Positions 49,129 to 57,721 of a DNA stretch of 60,880 nucleotides are shown here, one piece after another. Source of the stretch: Streptococcus suis (lineage in GTDB: Bacteria > Bacillota > Bacilli > Lactobacillales > Streptococcaceae); assembly GCF_019794555.1 (NCBI RefSeq), contig NZ_JAIMEP010000011.1, forward strand, positions 1 through 60,880, read 5' to 3'. The stretch's first letter is position 1, and the number at the start of each line of letters is the position of its first letter. The notes under the pieces are model-generated. The model made no database searches. It was not told the DNA's origin and saw nothing but the letters and a program-made list of their open reading frames with translations. A program made the position numbers and the translations under genes.

Positions 49129-50018
49129 TGCGATTTGATTTTGTTGCTGATCAGCACACAAAGGTGAAAACTTTTTTAAAGGCCCAGGGTGTTTCTAAAG
49201 GACTTTTGGCAAAAATTAAATATACTGGTGGTAGCATTTTGGTTAATGGTAGTGAACAGAATGCTACTTACTTGCTTGAAATTGGAGATAGCGTTACAAT
49301 AAACATACCTCCAGAAGAAGATGTCACTGGAAGTTTGAAACCGATTTCTTTTCCTTTAGATATTGTCTATGAGGATGAGCATTTTTTAGCCATCAACAAG
49401 CCTGTTGGTTATGCATCAATTCCTTCGATTCTGCATTCTTCTACAATTGCTAATTTCGTTAAAGGATATTTAGTCGAACAAGAATATGAAAACAAACAGG
49501 TTCACATTGTAACGCGATTGGATCGAGATACATCTGGGCTCATGTTGTTTGCTAAGCATGGCTATGCCCATGCCCGGTTAGATAAACAATTACAGTCGAA
49601 GCAAATTAGTAAGAGATATTTCGCTTTGGTTCGAGGGGATGGGGAGTTAGAGCAAGAAGGGGACATTATTGCCCCTATTGGTCGACCAGAGGATAGTATT
49701 ATTACCCGCTGTGTAACACAGAATGGGAAGTATGCTCATACTTCTTATAAGCTTGTCCAGTCCTGGGGCAATATTCATCTTGTGGACATACAACTACATA
49801 CAGGGCGCACTCATCAGATACGTGTCCATTTTTCCCATATTGGATTTCCACTACTTGGTGATGATTTATATGGTGGGAGTTTAGATTGTGGTATTGAGCG
49901 TCAGGCTCTTCATTGCCACAATCTTGTATTTACTAACCCTTTTTCAGCCGAAAGGGTTGATTTGGAAGCAGTGCTTCCGGAGGATTTTCAGGCTGTTATC
50001 AATCAGTTAAAAAGTTAA
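49128..50018 (+). CDS. RluA/RluD family pseudouridine synthase
   Basis: The 296-aa protein has an N-terminal S4-like RNA-binding region and the catalytic HIVTRLDRDTSGLMLFAK with the essential Asp in RLDRDTSG, then GRTHQIRVHFSHIGFPLLGD. It converts uridine to pseudouridine in rRNA or tRNA; the exact site (RluD-like 23S or tRNA position 32) cannot be assigned. It is translationally coupled to nadK. Confidence 0.92.
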   Translation: MRFDFVADQHTKVKTFLKAQGVSKGLLAKIKYTGGSILVNGSEQNATYLLEIGDSVTINIPPEEDVTGSLKPISFPLDIVYEDEHFLAINKPVGYASIPSILHSSTIANFVKGYLVEQEYENKQVHIVTRLDRDTSGLMLFAKHGYAHARLDKQLQSKQISKRYFALVRGDGELEQEGDIIAPIGRPEDSIITRCVTQNGKYAHTSYKLVQSWGNIHLVDIQLHTGRTHQIRVHFSHIGFPLLGDDLYGGSLDCGIERQALHCHNLVFTNPFSAERVDLEAVLPEDFQAVINQLKS

Positions 50019-50040
50019 TAAAATTTAAGGAGACATATAG

Positions 50041-51021
50041 ATGGAAATTCGGAATTTATTTGGTGAAATGAAACAAAAAATCGTAGGTAAACGATTGCGA
50101 ATTGTTTTCCCTGAAGGGACTGATGAGCGTGTTGTTCGTGCAGCAGCTCGTCTAAAATTTGAAGGGTTGGTTGAACCAATTATTCTTGGTGTACCAGAAG
50201 ATGTTCATACTTTGTTGACTGATTTTGGTTTCTCAAACCCTGGTATTACCGTGATTGATCCAAATAACTATGCAAATTTTGATACAATGAGACAAGAATT
50301 TATTACCCTTCGTAAAGGTAAAGTAGATGAGTCTCAAGCTGATGAAATTTTACGTGATGTAAATTACTTTGGGGTTATGTTGGTGCAACTTGGATTGGCT
50401 GAGGGGATGGTATCTGGTGCTATCCATTCCACAGCAGATACTGTCCGTCCAGCGCTTCAAATTATTAAAACAAAACCTGGTGTGAAACGGACTTCTGGTG
50501 TTTTCTTGATGGTTAAGGACCAACATAAGTTTGTATTTGGCGACTGTGCTATTAATATTGAACCGGATGCTGAAACCCTAGCAGAGATTGCGATTCAATC
50601 AGCAGAAACTGCCAAGACCTTCGGTATTGATCCAAAAGTAGCGATGATTTCATATTCTACAAAAGGTTCTGGATCAGGTCCTCGTGTTGATAAGGTTGTT
50701 GAGGCTACTCGGATCGCACAAGAGCTCAGACCAGATTTGTTGATTGATGGTGAGTTGCAGATGGATGCTGCCCTTGTTCCAGATACGGCTCGGTTGAAGG
50801 CACCTGGAAGTCCGGTTGCAGGTCAGGCCAATGTCTTCATTTTCCCTGCAATTGAAGCTGGTAATATTACCTATAAAGTTGTAGAGCGTCTTGGTGGTTA
50901 TGAAGCAGTAGGTCCTGTTTTACAAGGTTTGAATAAGCCTGTTAATGACCTTTCCCGTGGATGTAGTTCAGAAGATGTCTATAAGTTAGGTATTATTACT
51001 GCAGCCCAATCTATCTCATAA
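50041..51021 (+). CDS. pta: phosphate acetyltransferase
   Basis: Pta interconverts acetyl-CoA and acetyl phosphate in mixed-acid fermentation. The 326-aa protein has the PTA signatures VFPEGTDERVVRAA, EGMVSGAIHSTADTVRPALQII and GSPVAGQANVFIFPAIEAGN, with no extra N-terminal domain. AAGGAG precedes the ATG. It closes the relQ-nadK-rluD row; the ABC exporter follows after 9 bases. Confidence 0.95.
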   Translation: MEIRNLFGEMKQKIVGKRLRIVFPEGTDERVVRAAARLKFEGLVEPIILGVPEDVHTLLTDFGFSNPGITVIDPNNYANFDTMRQEFITLRKGKVDESQADEILRDVNYFGVMLVQLGLAEGMVSGAIHSTADTVRPALQIIKTKPGVKRTSGVFLMVKDQHKFVFGDCAINIEPDAETLAEIAIQSAETAKTFGIDPKVAMISYSTKGSGSGPRVDKVVEATRIAQELRPDLLIDGELQMDAALVPDTARLKAPGSPVAGQANVFIFPAIEAGNITYKVVERLGGYEAVGPVLQGLNKPVNDLSRGCSSEDVYKLGIITAAQSIS

Positions 51022-51030
51022 TAATTTAAA

Positions 51031-52770
51031 ATGAAGTTATTTTTTCAATATTTCAAACCTTATAAGAATGAATCGATTTTGGGTCCAGTTTTCAAGCTAT
51101 TGGAAGCTAGCTTCGAACTTCTTGTTCCGTTGATAATCGCCTATATCGTAGATACAATTATTCCAAATGGCAACCGGGGAGACCTGGTTGCCATGCTTTT
51201 ATTACTAGTTGGACTCGCTTGTATTGGAATTATTGTCTCGATTACAGCACAATATTTCTCAGCCAAAGCAGCAGTTGGAGTGACAAAAGCATTAACGAAT
51301 GATTTGTATCAGAAAGTCCTTTCTCTTCCAAAATCAAGTCGAGACATACTTTCATCTGCCAGTTTATTAAACAGATTGACGAGTGATACGTTGCAGGTTC
51401 AAACAGGTATTAATACTTTTTTACGTTTATTCCTACGGGCTCCGATTGTCGTATTTGGTTCACTGATCATGGCTTTTTATATTAGTCCAAGTCTATCAAT
51501 CTATTTTCTAGGAATGATTCTACTTTTATTGGTCATCGTAACAGGGATTTCAGTCCTGACCAGTCGTATTTATCAATCTATTCGAAAGGAATTAGATGAT
51601 TTGGTAGGACAGGTTCGAGAAACGGTGACTGGCTGGAGAGTGATTCGGGCTTTTGGGCAGAGAGAGCGGGAAATCAAGACATTTCAAGGGATCAATCAAG
51701 GATATAAGAAACAACAGCTACAGGCTGGTTTTTGGTCCAGTCTCTTATCGCCTTTGACGTTTTTTGTAGTTAATGTGACCTTGATTCTTCTCATCTGGCA
51801 AGGCAATAGTGCTATTTCCGATAATCGTTTGGAGCAAGGAATGCTGGTTGCTCTAATCAATTATCTTCTTCAAATTTTAGTTGAATTGGTGAAAATGATT
51901 ATGGTTGTGACAACTCTTAATCAGACCTATATTTCAGCCCAGCGTATTCAAGAGGTTTTTGAGCAGAAATCTGAAGATGTGGATGCCAATTTGCCAGTAG
52001 TTTATAGTGGAGACAAGGAATTGATTTTTTCTGTGAACCATCTTTCCTTTTCTTATCCAAAATCTGCTGAGGAATCACTAATTGATATTGATTTTGAATT
52101 AGGTAAGGGACAGTTTATGGGTCTCATTGGTGGGACTGGTTCAGGGAAATCAACCTTATTAGTAGACCTTTTACAGGCACTTTATTCCATTCCGACCAGC
52201 CAACTCTCTTTCTTTATTGATGGGAAAAGTCCTAGGAATTTGAAAGAGTGGCGGCAGCAATTAGCTATCGTTCCGCAACAGGCTCAGCTTTTTGCTGGGA
52301 CTGTGCGTTCTAACCTGTCATTAGGCTTAGAAAGTGTATTGGACAGTGAGTTATGGGCAGCGCTAGAAATCGCACAGGCTAAGTCCTTCATTGAGGACAA
52401 AGGTGGCTTGGATAGTCCTGTCGAAGCCTTTGGGAAGAACTTTTCTGGCGGACAGCGTCAACGTTTGACCATTGCACGCGCTATTTTACAGAAAGCACCG
52501 ATATTGGTTTTAGATGACGCGACCTCTGCTTTGGATTATCTGACAGAGAGTCGGTTATTGGCCGCGATTCGTCGTGCATTTCCTGAGCAAACCTTAATAA
52601 TGGTATCTCAGAGAACCAATAGTTTACGAACAGCTGATCAGATTTTAGTCTTGGATCAAGGCCGTCAAGTGGGACTTGGTCGTCATGAAGACTTGCTGAG
52701 AAGCTCTGCCATTTACCAAGAAATCGATCAATCACAACATAGGGAGGAGGACAGCCATGAAACAATCTAG
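51031..52770 (+). CDS. heterodimeric ABC exporter subunit with degenerate Walker B
   Basis: The 579-aa half-transporter has six spans (residues 15-290) and an ABC domain with Walker A GGTGSGKSTLL, signature SGGQRQRLTIARA and Walker B ILVLDDATSALD, where Asp496 replaces the catalytic Glu. This makes one ATP site non-hydrolytic, as in TM287/288 and LmrCD. No ribosome site is evident before the ATG at 51031. The substrate, drug or lipid, is unknown. It overlaps its partner by 14 bases. Confidence 0.9.
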   Translation: MKLFFQYFKPYKNESILGPVFKLLEASFELLVPLIIAYIVDTIIPNGNRGDLVAMLLLLVGLACIGIIVSITAQYFSAKAAVGVTKALTNDLYQKVLSLPKSSRDILSSASLLNRLTSDTLQVQTGINTFLRLFLRAPIVVFGSLIMAFYISPSLSIYFLGMILLLLVIVTGISVLTSRIYQSIRKELDDLVGQVRETVTGWRVIRAFGQREREIKTFQGINQGYKKQQLQAGFWSSLLSPLTFFVVNVTLILLIWQGNSAISDNRLEQGMLVALINYLLQILVELVKMIMVVTTLNQTYISAQRIQEVFEQKSEDVDANLPVVYSGDKELIFSVNHLSFSYPKSAEESLIDIDFELGKGQFMGLIGGTGSGKSTLLVDLLQALYSIPTSQLSFFIDGKSPRNLKEWRQQLAIVPQQAQLFAGTVRSNLSLGLESVLDSELWAALEIAQAKSFIEDKGGLDSPVEAFGKNFSGGQRQRLTIARAILQKAPILVLDDATSALDYLTESRLLAAIRRAFPEQTLIMVSQRTNSLRTADQILVLDQGRQVGLGRHEDLLRSSAIYQEIDQSQHREEDSHETI

Positions 52771-54499
52771 TTTTAAGGAACTGGTCAGATTGGTTTTACA
52801 TCAGCCCCTTCGAATGTCCTTGATGTTGGTGGGAACTTTGGTGCAGGTGCTTCTGACAGTTTATCTGCCTATCTTGATTGGTCAGGCAGTCGATGCAGTA
52901 TTGATAGCGGATGGTCAGGTCTTGCTAGGGATAATTGGCAAAATGGTGATGGTTATCTTGCTTAATACGCTGGTGCAATGGTATCTCCCACTAGTAACCA
53001 ATCGCTTGGTTTATGGAATGGTGTCCGACTTGCGTGAACAGGTTTATGTTAAGCTGCACCACATGCCCTTGTCTTATCTGGATCGTCATTCAGTTGGTGA
53101 TTTAGTAGCTCGTTTTTCAAGTGATAGTGAGCAATTAACCAACGGACTCTTAATGGTTTTCAATCAATTTTTCATAGGTATCTTGACCATTTTCCTAACC
53201 ATTTTCACTATGGCTAGGCTTGACTTGACGATGATGTTGGTTGTTGTTGCCCTGACTCCCGTGTCTCTGCTTGTTGCACGCTATATCGCTAAGAAATCCT
53301 ATGGTTATTATAGAAAACAAACACAGGCACGTGGGAGGCAATCTCAACTTTTGGAAGAGTCCATCAGTCAATTGACACTGGTTCAATCTTTCAATGCTCA
53401 AGAGCAGTTTACGCAAGGTTTTCAAGTTGTGAATGACCAGTATGCGACCTATTCCCAACAGGCTATCTTTGCCTCTTCAACGGTCAATCCAAGCACGCGG
53501 TTTATCAATGCTATTATTTATGCCTTACTTGCAGGACTTGGAGCGCTGAGAATTATGGCAGGGCAGTTTACAGTGGGTTCACTGACAACCTTCCTCAATT
53601 ATGCTAGTCAGTACAGCAAGCCATTTAATGATATTTCCTCGGTCCTATCGGAATTGCAGAGCGCCTTAGCTTGTGCAGACAGGTTGTTTGCTATCTTGGC
53701 TTTAGATAGCATTGACGATCAGGCTGAGCGGAAAATCGATTCAGAGGAGTTGAAGGGAGCTATTTCCTTTGACAATGTGTCTTTCTCATATAGTGCTGAC
53801 CGTTCTCTGATAGAACATCTGGACATTGATGTCAAAGCAGGACAAAAGGTAGCCATTGTTGGACCTACTGGTGCTGGTAAATCAACCATGATTAACCTGC
53901 TTATGCGCTTCTACGATGTAACGGCTGGTCAGATTGTCTTAGATGGTGTTCCGATTAGCCAGTACAGTCGTGAGGATCTTCGCAGACAGATAGGGATGGT
54001 TTTACAGGAAACCTGGATCAAATCTGGTACCATTCATGATAATATTGCCTATGGCTATCCAAATGCCACGCGGGAATTGGTCATTGAGGCGACTAAGGCA
54101 GCTAATGCAGACTTCTTTATTCGTCAGCTTCCGCAGGGCTACGATACAGTTTTGGCAGATGGAGGAGAAGGCTTATCCCAAGGGCAACGTCAGCTCTTGT
54201 CTATTGCGCGTGTCTTTGTCAAGATACCTAAAATCCTGATTTTAGATGAGGCGACTTCCTCTATTGATACACGGACAGAAATTTTAGTACAGGAAGCATT
54301 TGCCAAATTGATGGAAGGACGGACCAGTTTTATTATTGCTCATCGCCTATCAACCATTCAATCAGCTGACTTGATTTTGGTCATGGTGGATGGAAAAATT
54401 GTTGAACAAGGGAATCATGAAGAGTTGATGGCTGAACAAGGCGTTTATTATCAAATGCAAACAAGTCAGCAGACAGAGGAGGATGAACGTGTTAGATAA
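52757..54499 (+). CDS. heterodimeric ABC exporter subunit with catalytic Glu
   Basis: The 580-aa partner has six spans, Walker A GPTGAGKSTMI, signature LSQGQRQLLSIARV (Gln replaces the first Gly, i.e. degenerate) and Walker B ILILDEATSSID with Glu498. The degenerate signature pairs with the degenerate Walker B of the upstream subunit, so one site is consensus and one is not. The pair resembles the multidrug exporters LmrCD/PatAB by family, but the MarR gene that accompanies S. suis satAB is absent here. Confidence 0.9.
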   Translation: MKQSSFKELVRLVLHQPLRMSLMLVGTLVQVLLTVYLPILIGQAVDAVLIADGQVLLGIIGKMVMVILLNTLVQWYLPLVTNRLVYGMVSDLREQVYVKLHHMPLSYLDRHSVGDLVARFSSDSEQLTNGLLMVFNQFFIGILTIFLTIFTMARLDLTMMLVVVALTPVSLLVARYIAKKSYGYYRKQTQARGRQSQLLEESISQLTLVQSFNAQEQFTQGFQVVNDQYATYSQQAIFASSTVNPSTRFINAIIYALLAGLGALRIMAGQFTVGSLTTFLNYASQYSKPFNDISSVLSELQSALACADRLFAILALDSIDDQAERKIDSEELKGAISFDNVSFSYSADRSLIEHLDIDVKAGQKVAIVGPTGAGKSTMINLLMRFYDVTAGQIVLDGVPISQYSREDLRRQIGMVLQETWIKSGTIHDNIAYGYPNATRELVIEATKAANADFFIRQLPQGYDTVLADGGEGLSQGQRQLLSIARVFVKIPKILILDEATSSIDTRTEILVQEAFAKLMEGRTSFIIAHRLSTIQSADLILVMVDGKIVEQGNHEELMAEQGVYYQMQTSQQTEEDERVR

Positions 54500-54875
54500 A
54501 TTAGACTTACAACCGATTACAGTTTTAGACGACTATCAAGCTACAATGCTCAATGAGAAAGAGGTGCTACTGACTACAAAGGTGACGGAAAAGTCTCTCA
54601 ATCCATATGGTATGGCACATGGAGGCTTTCTCTTTACTTTAGCAGATTCAGTAGCAGGCTTGACAACAGTGGCAGGGGGTTCTTATTCTGTCACCCTACA
54701 GTCCAATATCCATTATATGAAGGCGGCAAAACTTGGTGATACCTTATCCGTCACTGGTTCTTGCACACATGATGGAAGTAGAACAAAGGTCGTTGAAGTG
54801 AAGATAGAAAATCAAGATAAACAGCTACTTGCTTCAGCAAGCTTTACCATGTTTGTAACAGGTAAAGTAGAATAA
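54489..54875 (+). CDS. PaaI-like hotdog thioesterase
   Basis: The product (128 aa from GTG 54489; 130 from ATG 54483) has a hotdog fold with NPYGMAHGGFLFTLADSVAGL, the family segment holding the catalytic acidic residue (Asp in TLADS). It hydrolyses acyl-CoA thioesters; the substrate is unknown. AGGAGG sits directly against ATG 54483 but six bases before GTG 54489, which favours GTG. It overlaps the exporter gene. Confidence 0.85.
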   Translation: MLDKLDLQPITVLDDYQATMLNEKEVLLTTKVTEKSLNPYGMAHGGFLFTLADSVAGLTTVAGGSYSVTLQSNIHYMKAAKLGDTLSVTGSCTHDGSRTKVVEVKIENQDKQLLASASFTMFVTGKVE

Positions 54876-54914
54876 TACTCAACGAACATCAAAAATAAAC
54901 AGTCTTGGCTAGAT
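54874..54914 (+). repeat. possible BOX-A-like repeat remnant
   Basis: ATACTCAACGAACATCAAA resembles the start of the pneumococcal boxA sequence as I remember it. No boxB or boxC is seen downstream, so it would be a remnant. This is a visual match only. Confidence 0.3.
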
Positions 54915-54990
54915 TGAGAGAAAAAAACTTCGTTCGCCCTATTTCCAACCTCCAAAGGTGGAGCTAATTTGATTTTTATTATTAACAAGA

Positions 54991-55022
54991 TAAGAGAGTT
55001 GGCAAAAGCTGGCTCTCTTTCT
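54991..55022 (+). terminator. terminator before mutY
   Basis: AAGAGAGTTGGC pairs with GCTGGCTCTCTT (three wobbles) around AAAA, then TCTTT. It ends the ABC exporter-thioesterase transcript. Confidence 0.75.
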
Positions 55023-55025
55023 TTG

Positions 55026-55034
55026 TGTTATACT
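55026..55034 (+). promoter_or_regulatory. mutY promoter (leaderless type)
   Basis: TG-T-TATACT (-10 at 55029-55034) is followed by six bases and then the mutY ATG at 55041. No Shine-Dalgarno site is present. A -35 is not obvious. Confidence 0.65.
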
Positions 55035-55040
55035 AGATGT

Positions 55041-56192
55041 ATGTTAAATTTGAAAGAATATGGAATCGAAATGTGGCCGGAGGAAAAGATTCAAGCGTTT
55101 CGCAAGGCACTCTTAGATTGGTATGATGCCAATAAACGTGATTTGCCTTGGAGACGGACTAAGGATCCCTATGCTATATGGGTGTCGGAAATCATGCTTC
55201 AACAGACACGAGTTGACACTGTCATTCCTTATTATGAACGTTTTCTCCATCACTTGCCTACGATTAGTGATTTAGCACAAGCGCCAGAGGAGGTCATTCT
55301 CAAACTCTGGGAAGGATTGGGCTATTATTCGCGCGTGCGGAATATGCAAAAGGCGGCTCAGCAAATGGTAGAAGATTTTGATGGGCAATTTCCTACCACG
55401 CATGCAGCCATTTCAAGCCTAAAGGGCATTGGTCCTTATACTGCCGGAGCAATTTCCAGTATTGCTTTTGATTTGCCAGAACCAGCGGTAGATGGCAATG
55501 TGATGCGGGTTCTCAGCCGTTTATTTGAGGTTGATTATGATATTGGTTTGCCTGCCAATCGCAAGATTTTCCAAGCGATGATGGAGCTATTGATTGATCC
55601 AGAGCGACCGGGTGATTTCAACCAAGCCCTGATGGATCTGGGTTCGGATATTGAATCGCCAGTTAATCCACGTCCCCAGGACAGCCCAGTCAAAGCCTTT
55701 AGCGCAGCCTACTTAAATGGTACAATGGATAAGTATCCAATCAAAGCACCAAAGAAAAAGCCGATTCCCGTGGCCTACCAAGGATTTCTCATTAGAAATA
55801 AAGAAAATCAATTTTTATTAGAAAAAAATAATGAAGCAGGTCTTCTATCAGGTTTTTGGTCCTTTCCGCTTTTGGAAAAAGGAGTAGTCGTTGGCAAACA
55901 AGTCTCTCTCTTTGAAGTTGCAGAAGAAGTTGTTCAGCCAGATATTCGGCAGAGCTTTACGGAACTTTATGGTCTGACTGTTGATTGGCAAGAGCAAGAA
56001 TTTGATACCGTACAGCACATTTTTAGTCACCGCAAATGGCAAATCGAATTGATAGAAGGTATAACTGATTCAAGCACACTTCCAGATTCAAAAGAATTGA
56101 AATGGGTCTCTGTCGAAGATTTTCCAACCTATCCATTTGCAAAACCGCAGCAGAAAATGTGGGAATCTTTTGTAAAAGCAAAAGAAAGTTAA
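55041..56192 (+). CDS. mutY: A/G-specific adenine glycosylase MutY (Fe-S cluster absent)
   Basis: MutY removes adenine mispaired with 8-oxoguanine. The 383-aa protein has the catalytic Glu50 (WVSEIMLQQTR), HhH LKGIGPYTAGAI, Asp151 (AVDGNVMRV), and a C-terminal NUDIX-like 8-oxoG recognition domain with FSHRKW. The loop that binds the 4Fe-4S cluster in E. coli has no Cys here (residues 198-220), so the enzyme is of the clusterless type. Start 55041 gives the N-terminus MLNLKEYGIEMWPEE; an upstream start at 54969 would lie before the terminator and promoter. Confidence 0.93.
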   Translation: MLNLKEYGIEMWPEEKIQAFRKALLDWYDANKRDLPWRRTKDPYAIWVSEIMLQQTRVDTVIPYYERFLHHLPTISDLAQAPEEVILKLWEGLGYYSRVRNMQKAAQQMVEDFDGQFPTTHAAISSLKGIGPYTAGAISSIAFDLPEPAVDGNVMRVLSRLFEVDYDIGLPANRKIFQAMMELLIDPERPGDFNQALMDLGSDIESPVNPRPQDSPVKAFSAAYLNGTMDKYPIKAPKKKPIPVAYQGFLIRNKENQFLLEKNNEAGLLSGFWSFPLLEKGVVVGKQVSLFEVAEEVVQPDIRQSFTELYGLTVDWQEQEFDTVQHIFSHRKWQIELIEGITDSSTLPDSKELKWVSVEDFPTYPFAKPQQKMWESFVKAKES

Positions 56193-56220
56193 AAAAATTG
56201 AATTTGGAGCACATAATTAT

Positions 56221-56249
56221 TTGAAAGCGTTTTACAATAGTGGTATAAT
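56221..56249 (+). promoter_or_regulatory. promoter of an unassigned transcript, with cre-like overlap
   Basis: TTGAAA (56221-56226), 17 bases, TGG-TATAAT (-10 at 56244-56249) make a near-consensus promoter. TGAAAGCGTTTTACA (56222-56236) resembles a cre site with one inserted base. No gene follows. Confidence 0.7.
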
Positions 56250-56255
56250 CTAATT

Positions 56256-56801
56256 GAAAAAAGGAAATAGTTAGTTAAGATGTTGAACGCCATCTAGTAG
56301 AATCGAAAGGAGTCTATTTGCGTTCAGTAAGTTTGTATATACTACTAGGATTCTGAATCTTTTGCAAAAAGTTTTAGATTCTAGTAGGGGAAAAGTCTTT
56401 CGTCGGTTTTCCAAATGTAATTTGGAATGTAGTGTTTTATAATGCGTAGCATTTGTACCTGACATTAGCCCAGCTACCCAGTTCAATCTAAATGAAGGCT
56501 AATATTTTCATACTATAACGATTCATTTTTCAGCAGACAGGTTGAGAAATAGTAAAATCAAAACCTCTAGTGATTTTCAATAATAATAAGCAATCTCCAC
56601 ACTTTAAATAAAATAGTAGAGGACAATCAATCGACATAAGGGGTAGCTAAATAATAAATTTACATCTTAAATCAACTCTATCAAGATTAAAAGTTGACAC
56701 CGGTTCATTTTGGTTTTGAAAAGAGTATCAATTATCAACAGTCATCAGATGAGAGACTTTTCCGTTAAAAGAAAAGGGAGGCGAGTAAGCCTCCTTTTTT
56801 T
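56256..56801 (+). ncRNA. possible structured noncoding transcript (no gene found in 56193-56799)
   Basis: This is the only gene-free stretch over 300 bases. It lies between a good promoter and a terminator, would give an RNA of about 545 nt, and has many stops in all frames. Hairpins include TTCCAAAT-GTA-ATTTGGAA (56409-56427), ATTAGCC/GGCTAAT (from 56464), CCTCTA/TAGAGG and GAATCT/AGATTC. A five-codon frame starts at 56279 (ATG TTG AAC GCC ATC TAG). It could be a regulatory RNA or a decayed gene. Confidence 0.4.
56772..56801. terminator. bidirectional terminator between 56256 transcript and hdiR
   Basis: GGAGGC-GAGTAA-GCCTCC with flanking AAAAG and CTTTTTTT. On the plus strand the T run is uninterrupted; on the minus strand it is interrupted by one C. 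Confidence 0.85.
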
Positions 56802-57585
56802 ACTCATAAATTGCAACCACTTGACCAATTGGGCGGATATCGTCATCTGCATTAAAATATATATCATCATAGTCTGGATTGAGTGATTGTAGGTAATCTC
56901 CTTTGAATTTTTTAACAAAATTTTCCCCATTTACGGAGAAAATCCCAATGGCATTTAATGGAATATGTGGGGTTAATCGAATAAATAAATAATCTCCATC
57001 TTGAATTTGTGGAGCCATGGAATCACCAACTACTTGAGCGATTGTATCATATGTGTGGCTGTCGGGAATGTCATCACCGAAGAATGATACTAGGTTATTC
57101 AAATCAGTATCCTGCCAATAACCAGTACCAGCAGAGACTTTACCTGGAACGGCTAACTCAACCCGATCACGGTAATCATCCATTTGTAAAACATTTGTCT
57201 GACTAGTTTTCCGCATAGCCAGTAACTGTTCTTGACCATAGGCTAGCCATTGACTGTGAAATGGTTCTTGTAACTCTTTATCCAAGAGCTGGACCTGAGG
57301 ATGGATAGATTGCTGAAAAAGCTTGAACTGTCCAGGAGTTATTGTCAAAGCAATGTCTTGATTGGTGTCTAACTGTTCGATCAATTCCCCAACAGATATG
57401 GACATTCCTTTTGCTACTTTTTCAAGAGTATCCATTGTCGGCAAAAGAGCTTTTTTTGTTTTGGGATGTTGGTTCTTTTCTAACATGGAAATATATCCCT
57501 TTGTTAAACCAGATAGCTCCGCAAATTTATCCATTGATAATGAATGTTTACTTCGGTATTCCTTTAATATTTCGCCTAGTATCAT
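56800..57585 (-). CDS. hdiR: LexA-like autocleaving XRE/S24 regulator (HdiR type)
   Basis: The 261-aa repressor has an N-terminal XRE helix-turn-helix (about 5-70, LSMDKFAELSGLTKGYISMLE) and a C-terminal S24/LexA peptidase domain. A self-cleavage Ala152-Gly153 bond lies in VSAGTGYW, with Ser189 in VGDSMAPQ and Lys225 in ENFVKKF as the Ser-Lys dyad. It resembles lactococcal HdiR, which is cleaved after DNA damage or heat. Streptococci have no classic LexA, so this may be the main SOS-like switch. Operator-like sites lie between it and the divergent genes. Confidence 0.88.
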   Translation of the reverse strand: MILGEILKEYRSKHSLSMDKFAELSGLTKGYISMLEKNQHPKTKKALLPTMDTLEKVAKGMSISVGELIEQLDTNQDIALTITPGQFKLFQQSIHPQVQLLDKELQEPFHSQWLAYGQEQLLAMRKTSQTNVLQMDDYRDRVELAVPGKVSAGTGYWQDTDLNNLVSFFGDDIPDSHTYDTIAQVVGDSMAPQIQDGDYLFIRLTPHIPLNAIGIFSVNGENFVKKFKGDYLQSLNPDYDDIYFNADDDIRPIGQVVAIYE

Positions 57586-57599
57586 GGTTGTCTCCTTAT

Positions 57600-57611
57600 T
57601 TGTTTAACCAA
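57600..57611. promoter_or_regulatory. operator-like site B at the hdiR start
   Basis: TTGTTTAACCAA shares TTGTTTAAC with site A at 57643 and lies at the expected hdiR transcription start, directly below its -10 (57611-57616). Confidence 0.5.
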
Positions 57612-57639
57612 TTATACCATTTTATATTTCTGTTTGCAA
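57611..57639 (-). promoter_or_regulatory. hdiR promoter
   Basis: On the minus strand TTGCAA (57634-57639) and TGG-TATAAT (-10 at 57611-57616) are 17 bases apart. Confidence 0.8.
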
Positions 57640-57642
57640 ATA

Positions 57643-57662
57643 TTGTTTAACATGTTTGACAA
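57643..57662. promoter_or_regulatory. operator-like site A over the forward -35
   Basis: TTGTTTAACATGTTTGACAA is an imperfect palindrome (8 of 10 positions pair) that covers the -35 of the forward promoter and abuts the hdiR -35. Confidence 0.55.
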
Positions 57663-57684
57663 AATAGAAAATTGGTGTTAAAAT
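57656..57684 (+). promoter_or_regulatory. promoter of the two unknown genes divergent from hdiR
   Basis: TTGACA (57656-57661), 17 bases, then TGT-TAAAAT (-10 at 57679-57684), close to consensus. The leader is about 30 nt. Confidence 0.85.
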
Positions 57685-57721
57685 TATCTCACATAAATGA
57701 AAAACGGAGGCAGGGTCGATT

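Noticed and set aside
51031..54499. Identification of the exporter as SatAB
   Set aside because: The MarR-type satR gene expected next to satAB is absent and pta lies there instead; only the general family is supported.
56271..56486. Minus-strand 71-codon frame in the gene-free stretch
   Set aside because: No ribosome site, promoter or recognisable similarity; its sequence is explained by the hairpins there.
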